Of a stretch of 64,000 nucleotides of DNA, positions 8,144-15,654 are shown in pieces. Source of the stretch: Hoeflea phototrophica DFL-43 (GTDB lineage: Bacteria; Pseudomonadota; Alphaproteobacteria; Rhizobiales; Rhizobiaceae); assembly GCF_000154705.2 (NCBI RefSeq), contig NZ_CM002917.1, positions 1,878,461 through 1,942,460 of the forward strand, given 5' to 3'. How positions within the stretch are numbered: the stretch's first letter is position 1; each line of letters begins with the position of its first letter. Below the pieces are notes generated by a model that ran no database searches, was not told the origin of the DNA, and saw only the letters and a program-made list of their open reading frames with translations. The translations under genes were made by a program, and so were the position numbers.

Positions 8144-8863
8144 TCAAGACTCAGTCGCGGCTTCTTGCCCAATTTGAGCGGCTACAAATACCGGGAAGTC
8201 GTTGTCTCCATAATGCTTTTGTATTGCAGGGCCAATTCCGAAGGTGACTTTCTCAGCAAGCTCTTGGACGGGGTGTAAACGAGAACGAACTTCCTTTATC
8301 AAGCTTTCAAGCTCAATCTCGTAAGGTGCCATCTCGGCAACTTCACTTTCGGTGAGTCCAGAAGTAAGCACGCCGTCCTCGGTTGCCGTATGGCGTTTTA
8401 TTATTTTTTTCAGCTCTCCCCGCTTCTCGGAATAACTTTGGAGAGCAGCAATTAGAACACTGTGCTGCATGAGCATGTCAGTGGCGGCATAGACAATTTC
8501 ATTCGCCTTAGCCTCCATTAATGGGGCTAGTTCTGATGCCTCTATTTGGTAAATCTGGTTGCTGGATACGATCGGCAGCACGCGACGCCAGAAGGGATAA
8601 TGGGACAAGCCTCTTTCGTTGGCCTCGGAGAGAGATTGATCAATTGAGTTTTTAATCGCGACCACATCGGACAGCACTAAGGACGCTTTCATCATCAGTT
8701 TTAGAGCCTGTCCTTTCTGTTCTTGGTCTCTGACTGCTTTGTCCCTTTCAGCGGTGTTTGCTGCTGACTGCCTAGCCAGTATCCAAGAGATTACACCTCC
8801 GACCACCGCACCGAGTAGTGCGCCGCCAAAACCGCTGATTAACGTTGCAAACTCTGCGTTCAT
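8144..8863 (-). CDS. Unknown membrane-anchored helical protein in the prophage
   Basis: A 239-residue protein that I cannot assign. Residues 6-30 form one transmembrane helix (LISGFGGALLGAVVGGVISWI), followed by a polar, mostly helical cytoplasmic part with coiled-coil character (for example near residues 35-60 and 145-170). Its base composition is clearly lower in GC than the neighbours, and it runs against them, so it looks like independently acquired cargo. One anchor plus a helical body is seen among phage exclusion and abortive-infection proteins, but no specific motif supports this. Confidence 0.6.
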   Translation of the reverse strand: MNAEFATLISGFGGALLGAVVGGVISWILARQSAANTAERDKAVRDQEQKGQALKLMMKASLVLSDVVAIKNSIDQSLSEANERGLSHYPFWRRVLPIVSSNQIYQIEASELAPLMEAKANEIVYAATDMLMQHSVLIAALQSYSEKRGELKKIIKRHTATEDGVLTSGLTESEVAEMAPYEIELESLIKEVRSRLHPVQELAEKVTFGIGPAIQKHYGDNDFPVFVAAQIGQEAATES

Positions 8864-9072
8864 CGCTCTAAGGTAGCATAGACGTTTCGCTCCTGCTCGC
8901 CGGATTCGTCATGTTTAGAAAATTCTTGTGGATTTCTAGCATCAGAGCCTCGCCATTTTGTGATTGTCATCCTCCAAGCCTAGGCTGGCTTTCCTCTCCA
9001 TCGGTCGAAAGCAGGGGCAGTGGTTGCGTTTCTGCCGCATTTGGGCTTCGGTGATCCAAAAGGAGATTGGCA

Positions 9073-9714
9073 GTGTGCAACCTCTACAACATCACCATAG
9101 GCCCGCAGGCGATCCTCGAATTCACCCGGTCGGTGGTCAACCACGCGGGCAATCTGGAGCCGGGGAAGGTCTACCCGGATTACGATGCGCCGATTGTGCG
9201 CAACGGCGAGGGCGTCCGCCGCGAGATGGCGCGCGCGCGCTGGGGCATGCCGACACCGCCCAAATTCATCAAGGGCAAGGCCGACAGCGGCGTGACCAAT
9301 GTCCGCAACGTGTCGTCGCCCCACTGGCGGCGCTGGCTCGGCGTCGAGAACCGCTGCGTGGTGCCGGCAACCGAGTTCTCGGAATATGGCAAGCTCCGCG
9401 ATCCCGCCACCAAGCGGTTGCCGCTGCACTGGTTTGCCCTGAACGAAGATCGGCCACTCTTTGTCTTCGCCGGCATATGGACGCGATGGACCAGCGTCCG
9501 CAAGGTCAAGGAAGGCGAGGTCGAAGCCGACATCTTTGCTTTCCTCACGACCGAGCCCAACGCCATCGTGGCGCCGATCCATCCCAAGGCGATGCCGGTG
9601 ATCCTGACCACTCAGGAGGAAATCGACACATGGCTGTCGGCCCCCTGGGAGGAAGCGAAGGCGCTGCAGCGGCCGCTGCCGGACGATCAGCTGCTCGAGG
9701 TCGACGCGGCCTAA
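9073..9714 (+). CDS. SRAP family protein (YedK/HMCES-like abasic-site DNA crosslinker)
   Basis: A 213-residue SRAP protein. The start is decided by chemistry: GTG 9073 makes Cys residue 2, which after Met removal is the family's catalytic N-terminal cysteine; an in-frame start at 9067 would bury it. Other active-site residues are present: Asn77 in NVRNV, Glu101 in [10 protein letters not shown], and His170 in [12 protein letters not shown]. These proteins form thiazolidine links with abasic sites in single-stranded DNA and shield them. AAAGGAGAT precedes the start. I found no LexA box upstream. It could be a phage gene or a chromosomal flank gene. Confidence 0.9.
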   Translation: MCNLYNITIGPQAILEFTRSVVNHAGNLEPGKVYPDYDAPIVRNGEGVRREMARARWGMPTPPKFIKGKADSGVTNVRNVSSPHWRRWLGVENRCVVPATEFSEYGKLRDPATKRLPLHWFALNEDRPLFVFAGIWTRWTSVRKVKEGEVEADIFAFLTTEPNAIVAPIHPKAMPVILTTQEEIDTWLSAPWEEAKALQRPLPDDQLLEVDAA

Positions 9715-9783
9715 TCCCCGCGCGGAACTTTTCCCGGCCTGGCGGCTTGTGGCAGTGTCACACTGGCGTTCAAGGAGCAGCAA

Positions 9784-10053
9784 ATGGCAGGACCTGATGC
9801 CGGACATGAGGTCATCGGACGCGTGGCGGCGCCGCGCTTTGCCGCCGATCACCCAGACTATTGCCTTGAGTGCGAGGAGGCGGTGGAGCCGTTCTTGATC
9901 GGTATGATCGGGCACGCGCGGGATGCAGGCTGGGAGCCATCTGCCATATGGCCGGTGTTGCGCTCGCTCGTCGCCAATCTCGAAGAGGCCGAGATCGAGA
10001 ACTGGCGCACCAGCCATGCGATCGGGCAGGCCAGGCTTGCCATGGCCGAATGA
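9784..10053 (+). CDS. Small conserved-looking protein of unknown function
   Basis: An 89-residue acidic protein with a good ribosome site (AAGGAG seven bases before ATG 9784). A CLECEE pair of cysteines lies at about 27-31, then a helical segment (FLIGMIGHARDAGW and IWPVLRSLVANLEEAEIENW). No family recognised. It lies between the SRAP gene and another small gene on the same strand, and could be part of the prophage tail end. Confidence 0.55.
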   Translation: MAGPDAGHEVIGRVAAPRFAADHPDYCLECEEAVEPFLIGMIGHARDAGWEPSAIWPVLRSLVANLEEAEIENWRTSHAIGQARLAMAE

Positions 10054-10097
10054 ATCGGTGATCAGTCGGGCGGGGCATCGGTTGGAGAGTTGGCGAC

Positions 10098-10355
10098 ATG
10101 CCCGCGCCAGAAGAATCCGTCACTCTTCGCACCTTCGGCGATCTCATCCTGCATGGATACAAGCTCACCGGCTTCTGCCGGCGGTGCGGCGTGCACAAGG
10201 TTATAGACCTGGCAGCGGTGCGGCCGAATCGGGTCTATGTCGGCGCAACATTCCGATGCAAGGCGTGCAACGGCGCGGTGGAGATCACCCTCAGCCCGAT
10301 CGCGACCAGCAACAGCGACGCCACCCCGGCGCTCGACAAATGGCGGGAGCGGTGA
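10098..10355 (+). CDS. Small zinc-ribbon-like protein of unknown function
   Basis: An 85-residue protein with two CxxC pairs (FCRRCG near 26-31 and FRCKACNG near 53-60) spaced as in a zinc ribbon. GGAGAG precedes the ATG. The rest is not recognised. Small zinc-ribbon proteins are common among prophage and plasmid accessory genes; a nucleic-acid-binding role is plausible but unproven. Confidence 0.55.
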   Translation: MPAPEESVTLRTFGDLILHGYKLTGFCRRCGVHKVIDLAAVRPNRVYVGATFRCKACNGAVEITLSPIATSNSDATPALDKWRER

Positions 10356-10534
10356 ACCCAGACAACTCCATTTGGTCCGCCGCCCCGAGAACAACGCGTG
10401 AACATCGTGTGGGGATTTTCGTGGGCCTTTTAACCTTCATTTCCCCACTATACCGGCTTCTTCCGGTTTTTCCGCCTGGCTGGTAATTTTGCCCTTGCCC
10501 GCAAAACCCTGATGTTCTAAGGCCTGTCTCCAGT

Positions 10535-10611
10535 CGGAGCGTAGCGCAGCCCGGTAGCGCACTTGTCTGGGGGACAAGGGGTCGTGGGTTCGAATCCCGC
10601 CGCTCCGACCA
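10535..10611 (+). tRNA. tRNA-Pro (anticodon GGG)
   Basis: A full 77-base cloverleaf with encoded CCA. The acceptor CGGAGCG pairs with CGCTCCG; the anticodon arm is CTTGT-CTGGGGG-ACAAG with anticodon GGG at loop positions 3-5; the T arm is GTGGG-TTCGAAT-CCCGC. It reads Pro codon CCC. The prophage-like genes end about 180 bases upstream of its 5' end. Confidence 0.95.
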
Positions 10612-10644
10612 TTTCCTGTCAACAGCCTGTTGTTGGATTTCTGC

Positions 10645-11979
10645 TCAGTGTGTTGGCGCGGAGTGGTTGCCGGTCCATACCCTTGCTGATCCGCGTGCCC
10701 GGTTCTCAAGCCGTTGAGGGGCAGGGGTAGTAGGTTGGGGCGGCCTCTGATTGTGCCGTGCTGCCTGCCAGCGCATTTCCAGTGCGATGCAGCCCCAGAC
10801 CACACCCATCAACAGATAGAAATGCCGCCAGTGGTCGGTGTCGATCACATTGCCGATGATGGTGTGGCCGAACAACACGATCAGCGCCAACATCAGGTAG
10901 GGTTGCCAGGGCCGCTCCCGCAGCAGATAGCGAAAGCCCAGTGTGAAGGTCCACACCATCAGCGCAACATAGCTGACAAATCCGAGCCAGCCATAATCCA
11001 TCAGCGCCTTGAGCCAGATGTTGTGGGTGTCTTCGCCCCACATCAGACCGAATTCCAGCGGTCCGATCCCCAGCGGATGCTCCATCGCCATCAGAAAGCC
11101 GATGGCGTGGCGTTCGAACCGGCCGTGGCGTGCGCCGTCATAGGCCTGCACCAGCTTGGCCCGGTCGGAAAACAAGTCTGAAACCTGATCGAACTGCAAT
11201 GCCACGATGATCGCGGCGATCAACAGCACAAAGCCCAGCATCGACATGATCAGGATCCTGAGGCGGAAGACGCCGGTTCGTTGCTTGATCAGCATGATGA
11301 CAACCAGCATGGCCATGCTGATGGCCAGCAAACCCCAGGCTGCACGGGAAAAGGACAGGAAGACGCCCAGAACCAGGATCATGAGACCCAGCACCCTGAA
11401 TGGTGCCGCCTTCAGGGTTCCCGTCAGCAGTCCATGCATCAGGAAGAGCGCGGGCAGCACCAGATAGGGGCCAAACACGTTGGGGTCCTGAAATGCGCCC
11501 ATCGCGCGGTCGTATCGGGTAAACACCTCGCCGCCGGGAATCGCGCCGAAATAGCCCAGAATGCCCAGCATGGCGGTGATGATTGCCGCCACCACATAGG
11601 CCCTGAAGATCAGCAGCAACCGGCGCTGGTCCGCCTCGATGATCGCGGCAAAGAACATTGCCGTAAATGCCAGAAACAGCGACACGGCAATGTACATCGG
11701 CGTCTGCTTGACCGCGTCCATCGTCAGGATCGAAAACATGCCGCCGATGTTGAACACCACATAAAGCACGATCAGCGGCGCGATATGGCGTGAAAGCTTG
11801 AGCCCGAACAGCGCCCAGATCGCAATCAACACCACCAGGAAGAGTTCATAGGGTGCCGGCTCGTTGATGACGAATCCGGAAAGGAATACCCCGAAGGCAA
11901 CGCAAAGCGACGCCAGCATGGACATTGCCGCACGCTGTGGCTGGAAGGCTGCGGAAACCGGGAGGGCGGCGCTGGTCAA
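10645..11979 (-). CDS. O-antigen ligase/polymerase family membrane protein (Wzy_C type)
   Basis: A polytopic inner-membrane protein of about 444 residues with ten or more hydrophobic segments and a large periplasmic loop near the C-terminal third (AKLVQAYDGARHGRFERHAIGF, MEHPLGIGPLEFGL, DTHNIWLKALMDYGWLGF), which is the Wzy_C signature region of O-antigen ligases and polysaccharide polymerases. It should polymerise or transfer lipid-linked sugar chains in the periplasm. TTG 11979 overlaps the stop of the priming transferase gene and would couple translation; ATG 11925 is the alternative start. It ends the minus-strand polysaccharide operon. Confidence 0.82.
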   Translation of the reverse strand: MTSAALPVSAAFQPQRAAMSMLASLCVAFGVFLSGFVINEPAPYELFLVVLIAIWALFGLKLSRHIAPLIVLYVVFNIGGMFSILTMDAVKQTPMYIAVSLFLAFTAMFFAAIIEADQRRLLLIFRAYVVAAIITAMLGILGYFGAIPGGEVFTRYDRAMGAFQDPNVFGPYLVLPALFLMHGLLTGTLKAAPFRVLGLMILVLGVFLSFSRAAWGLLAISMAMLVVIMLIKQRTGVFRLRILIMSMLGFVLLIAAIIVALQFDQVSDLFSDRAKLVQAYDGARHGRFERHAIGFLMAMEHPLGIGPLEFGLMWGEDTHNIWLKALMDYGWLGFVSYVALMVWTFTLGFRYLLRERPWQPYLMLALIVLFGHTIIGNVIDTDHWRHFYLLMGVVWGCIALEMRWQAARHNQRPPQPTTPAPQRLENRARGSARVWTGNHSAPTH

Positions 11980-13574
11980 TAGGCGTTTTCCGTATTGAGA
12001 AGCCGGAAGGGTGTGAGAAACAGGATCTTCAGGTCGAACAGCAGCGACCAGTTCTCGATGTAGTAAAGGTCGCAAGCCGTGCGCTGCTTGATCTTCTCGT
12101 CATTGTCGATCTCGCCGCGCCAGCCATTGATCTGGGCCCAGCCGGTCACGCCGGGCTTGACCCGGTGGCGGGCGAAATAGCCATCCACCACCTCTGCGAA
12201 CAGCCGGTCATGCGCCGCCGCAACGACCGCATGTGGGCGTGGTCCGACAAGCGAGAGGTCTCCACGCAGCACGTTGAAAAATTGCGGCAACTCATCAATC
12301 GAGGTCTTGCGGATGAACCGACCCACCCGGGTAACGCGCGGATCGCCCTTTGTCACCGCGGCGCGGGCAGTCGGGTCGCATTGGTCAGTGTACATCGAGC
12401 GGAATTTGAACACGTTGATGACTTCATTGTTGAAGCCATGGCGCTGCTGCATGAACAGCACCGGTCCCTTTGAGTTGAGCTTTATGGCAAAGGCGGTTGC
12501 GACCATGACCGGCCACAAGACAAGGATCGCAAGCAGCGAGAAGAAGATGTCAAAAGCCCGTTTTGCCACTGAATCCCAATCGGTGATCGGCCGGTCAAAA
12601 ATGTCCAGCATCGGCACCGCTCCGATATAGGAGTAGGAGCGGGGCCGGAACCGGAGCTTGTTTGCATGGGCGGCGAGACGGATGTCGAGCGGCAGGATCC
12701 AGAGCTTCTTGAGCAGCTCCAGCACCCGTGATTCCGCATTGAGCGGCAACGCAATGATCAGCATGTCGATGCGCGCCAGCCGGGCAAAATCCACCAGGCT
12801 GTCGATGTTTCCAAGCTTGGGGTATCCCGCGACTATCGGCGGTGAGCGGCGCTCGTCCCGGTCATCGAAAATACCACAGATGCGGATGTCATTGTCGGCA
12901 TCCATCTCGATCGAACGTATCAGATCCCTGGCCGTGTTGCCGCCGCCGACAATCACTGCGCGGCGTTCCATAACGCCATTTCGTGCCCAGCGGCGAATGC
13001 CATAGGCCACGATGTTTCGGCTGATAACCAGGGCCAGGACGCCGGTTGCAAACCAGGTCAGAAACCAGACGCGTGAAAACACCAGGCCGAACTGCAGGAA
13101 GAAGGTGACCAGGGCGATCAGCGCGAACGCGCTCGCCCAAGCGGTCAGCACCCGTGGCAAAGTCCGCAATGCGCTGCGCAAAGCGGGGATCTGATAGCAG
13201 TCGGCAATCTGAAACAACAAGACCGCGAACGCTGATCCTGCCACGATTGCCGGGCCATAATAGAGCAGTATGGATTCGGGGCTGAACCCGACATAGAGCG
13301 CGTAGACGAAAAAGCCGCTGGCGGCGAGCATTGCAAACTCGGTGAGCCGCAACGTCCCGATGATCATGGTTGGCGAGTAGTTTTCCTGCGACAGCCGGCT
13401 GGCCGTCTGACGGGCAAGGCGGCTCATGTTTTCACCGCCCTCGGCTGGCTTGCCAGGCTTGGCCTCGATCTCGTCCATTGCCTCGCGAACGGACTTCGAA
13501 TCAAGGGCGCTTCTACGCTCAATCTTGTTCACGGCGGAACTCTCCCGGGACGCTTCTTGCCTTTCCGTTAGCAC
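11976..13574 (-). CDS. Undecaprenyl-phosphate glycosyl-1-phosphate transferase (WcaJ/ExoY type)
   Basis: A 532-residue polyprenyl glycosylphosphotransferase that starts repeat-unit synthesis by moving a sugar-1-phosphate onto undecaprenyl phosphate. The N-terminal third has four to five transmembrane helices, the middle is a CoA-binding-like fold (VIVGGGNTARDLIRSIEMDA), and the C-terminal third is the catalytic domain with KRAFDIFFSL, KFRSM, RVGRFIRKTSIDELPQ, GDLSLVGPRP and GVTGWAQINGWRG. The first 60 residues are polar and non-conserved in look, so the true start may be a later ATG (MSRLARQ, near 13427). Gene order gives a surface-polysaccharide operon with the genes on both sides. Confidence 0.9.
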   Translation of the reverse strand: MLTERQEASRESSAVNKIERRSALDSKSVREAMDEIEAKPGKPAEGGENMSRLARQTASRLSQENYSPTMIIGTLRLTEFAMLAASGFFVYALYVGFSPESILLYYGPAIVAGSAFAVLLFQIADCYQIPALRSALRTLPRVLTAWASAFALIALVTFFLQFGLVFSRVWFLTWFATGVLALVISRNIVAYGIRRWARNGVMERRAVIVGGGNTARDLIRSIEMDADNDIRICGIFDDRDERRSPPIVAGYPKLGNIDSLVDFARLARIDMLIIALPLNAESRVLELLKKLWILPLDIRLAAHANKLRFRPRSYSYIGAVPMLDIFDRPITDWDSVAKRAFDIFFSLLAILVLWPVMVATAFAIKLNSKGPVLFMQQRHGFNNEVINVFKFRSMYTDQCDPTARAAVTKGDPRVTRVGRFIRKTSIDELPQFFNVLRGDLSLVGPRPHAVVAAAHDRLFAEVVDGYFARHRVKPGVTGWAQINGWRGEIDNDEKIKQRTACDLYYIENWSLLFDLKILFLTPFRLLNTENAY

Positions 13575-13582
13575 ATACCCCC

Positions 13583-14764
13583 CTAAGAAAGGCTTGACGC
13601 GATATCGGCTTTAGCGGCCTTAGTCTCGCCAGCGAGGCAATCCCGATACAGCATGAGCATCTGGTCGGCCATCGAAACCGCCGAAAACTGGCTTCTGAAG
13701 GCTGCGGGATCGGGCATGGCGAGGCTTGGCCAGTTTGGATCCTTGATGTTGCGCACCATCATATTGGCCAGTGCTTCCGCATCCCCCGGTTCGACGAAGG
13801 CTTCGAAATCCTTGCCGAGTATCTCCGGAATGCCGCCAACGCGGGTCGATATCACCGGTTTTCCAGCCGCCACGGCCTCAAGCACGATGTAGGGCATGGA
13901 TTCCGCACGCGAGGGGATCACCACTGTGCGCGCAAGGGCGAATGCCTCGCGTGCAGGCATGGCAGGCCGCATGGTCAGCCGCGCGCCCATGCCCATCGTG
14001 TCGATCCGTGACTGGTAGCGTGGCTGATCGTCGCCATCCCCCACCATGACACCACGCAGCGGGCGGCCACTGAGCTGTTCGGCACGGCGCAGTGCCTCGA
14101 TGAACACATCCGGCCCCTTGAGGTCCCGCATCATGCCTATGTAGAGGAAATCAGCTGCATCGGGCGCCGTTTCGACGGGCTCGAACTCATGCGCGCGCAG
14201 CCCATTGTGGATTAGCCGCCATGGAGCCCGGGGCGGGCCGATCTTGGCGTCGTAGGTTCGCCGTTCATAGTCGGACACGAACACCAGACTGTCGGTCCAG
14301 CGTTCGAGCAACCGTTCGATAGCGAAATAGACACGGCCACGCAGCCTGTCGCTGTCATAATGCAAGCTGCCGCCATGGGGTGAATACAAACGGGCAACGC
14401 AAGACCTTGATACCCGTAGACGTGAGCCGATCAACCGCACGAATGCGCCACCTTTGGCGCCGTGTCCGTGCAGGACATCTGGCTGCAATTCCTTGATTTG
14501 CTTGTATGTTCTAATTGCTGCACCGATGTCCGACGGCCCCAGCGAACGCCTGATCGGCATTCGGGTGAGGCCAAGGCTCAGATGCGGCATGATGGTGTCG
14601 AACAACTGGTCTTCATAGGGGCCGCCGGTGGAGGAATCGCACAGGATTCCCACCTGATGGCCGGCACGCGCATGCTCTTCGGCGAGATCGCGGACATGCC
14701 TGAAAATACCACCAACGGGGGATCGGAAACAATGCAAGATCCGCAAGGGGTAAGCCGCTGTCAT
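13583..14764 (-). CDS. Family 4 glycosyltransferase
   Basis: A 393-residue GT-B glycosyltransferase of the GT4/group 1 type. The N-terminus reads RILHCFRSPVGGIFRHVRDLAEEH, the usual acceptor-domain loop; the C-terminal donor domain has FLYIGMMRDLKGPDVFIEA, VMVGDGDD and the E-x7-E region (SRAESMPYIVLEAVAAGKPVI). It should add a sugar to the lipid-linked repeat unit at the cytoplasmic membrane face. ATG 14764 lies four bases after the export gene stop and fits homology; the frame extends further up to 14809 inside that gene. Confidence 0.88.
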   Translation of the reverse strand: MTAAYPLRILHCFRSPVGGIFRHVRDLAEEHARAGHQVGILCDSSTGGPYEDQLFDTIMPHLSLGLTRMPIRRSLGPSDIGAAIRTYKQIKELQPDVLHGHGAKGGAFVRLIGSRLRVSRSCVARLYSPHGGSLHYDSDRLRGRVYFAIERLLERWTDSLVFVSDYERRTYDAKIGPPRAPWRLIHNGLRAHEFEPVETAPDAADFLYIGMMRDLKGPDVFIEALRRAEQLSGRPLRGVMVGDGDDQPRYQSRIDTMGMGARLTMRPAMPAREAFALARTVVIPSRAESMPYIVLEAVAAGKPVISTRVGGIPEILGKDFEAFVEPGDAEALANMMVRNIKDPNWPSLAMPDPAAFRSQFSAVSMADQMLMLYRDCLAGETKAAKADIASSLS

Positions 14765-14768
14765 CTTG

Positions 14769-15428
14769 TCAGAACAACCGCTCACGTACGTAGATGGTGT
14801 CGCCGGCAAGGATCGGATCGGAGATCGACACCCGCCCGGTCATGATCTCCCCGTTGATTTTGCGGGTGATATCGACATTGCGCTGGTTGGCGCGCGCTGA
14901 ATAGCCTCCGGCAATCGCAATGGCATTCTGAACGGTCATGCCGGCAACATAGGAATACTGCCCGGCCTGTCCCACTTCACCCATGATGAAGAAGGATCGA
15001 TACCGGTCAACCTCGATGGTGACGTCGGGATCGCGAAGGTAGCCCTGGCGCAGGCTTGCGGCTATTGAGCTTTCCAGTTCCTGCAAGGTCCGGCCACGTG
15101 CGGCAACTGCGCCAACCAGTGGATAGGCGATGTAACCGGCCTGGTCGATCGCATAGGTTCCGGTCAGGCCGGGTTGCTCAAAAACGGTGATGCGCAGCCG
15201 GTCGCCTGAATCGAGCCGATAGGGCTGGATGACGGCCTCGTGAAACGCCTTGGGGGCAGGATGGTAACCGGAACAACCGGCAAGCACCAAGGACGTCATT
15301 GCTGCAGCAAGAAACGCCGCGGCTCTGGAACGGCCACCGGCCTTGTTCGTTTGTGCGCAACCGGGTGCGTCCTTGGGCTTGCCAGGGAGCGTGCCACTGG
15401 GCTGGGCAGGTGTCTTCACCGGTATCAT
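14769..15428 (-). CDS. Wza-type polysaccharide export lipoprotein
   Basis: A 219-residue outer-membrane export protein. A lipobox (LAGC, Cys52) follows a hydrophobic run at 37-50, after an unusually long polar N-region of about 34 residues. The Poly_export domain (YRLDSGDRLRITVFEQPGLTG) is followed by an SLBB segment (FFIMGEVGQAGQYSYVAGMT). It is first in the minus-strand operon. It is short for Wza, lacking the second SLBB and C-terminal helix, as in the shorter rhizobial ExoF/GumB-like proteins. It is divergent from the Wzz/GumC-type gene at 15655 across a 226-base promoter region. Confidence 0.88.
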   Translation of the reverse strand: MIPVKTPAQPSGTLPGKPKDAPGCAQTNKAGGRSRAAAFLAAAMTSLVLAGCSGYHPAPKAFHEAVIQPYRLDSGDRLRITVFEQPGLTGTYAIDQAGYIAYPLVGAVAARGRTLQELESSIAASLRQGYLRDPDVTIEVDRYRSFFIMGEVGQAGQYSYVAGMTVQNAIAIAGGYSARANQRNVDITRKINGEIMTGRVSISDPILAGDTIYVRERLF

Positions 15429-15654
15429 GCTGCAGGGTTCTCCACGCGAAACGTGTGCATTTCGAACTCCGTTATCGATCCATTAAGGTTAACGGGCGGT
15501 AAAACCTCAGCGAATAAATCCGCTTCTCAAGTCTGTTTCCATCTTTGCGGAAAGGGGCGTGCCGGAAGTAAATGAACCGTAACCGTGCCCTTAACCCTTG
15601 CGTTACCATGTTCATTTACCCTTCCGGTTCTGTTTTAGTACGGAGTAACCGCGC

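Noticed and set aside
8980..10017. A 345-codon minus-strand frame across the SRAP gene
   Set aside because: It is antisense to a gene with intact catalytic residues and lacks any recognisable content.
15429..15654. CtrA box in the divergent polysaccharide promoter region
   Set aside because: TTAA and GTTAC elements occur there, but the spacing is not seven bases and the half sites are imperfect.
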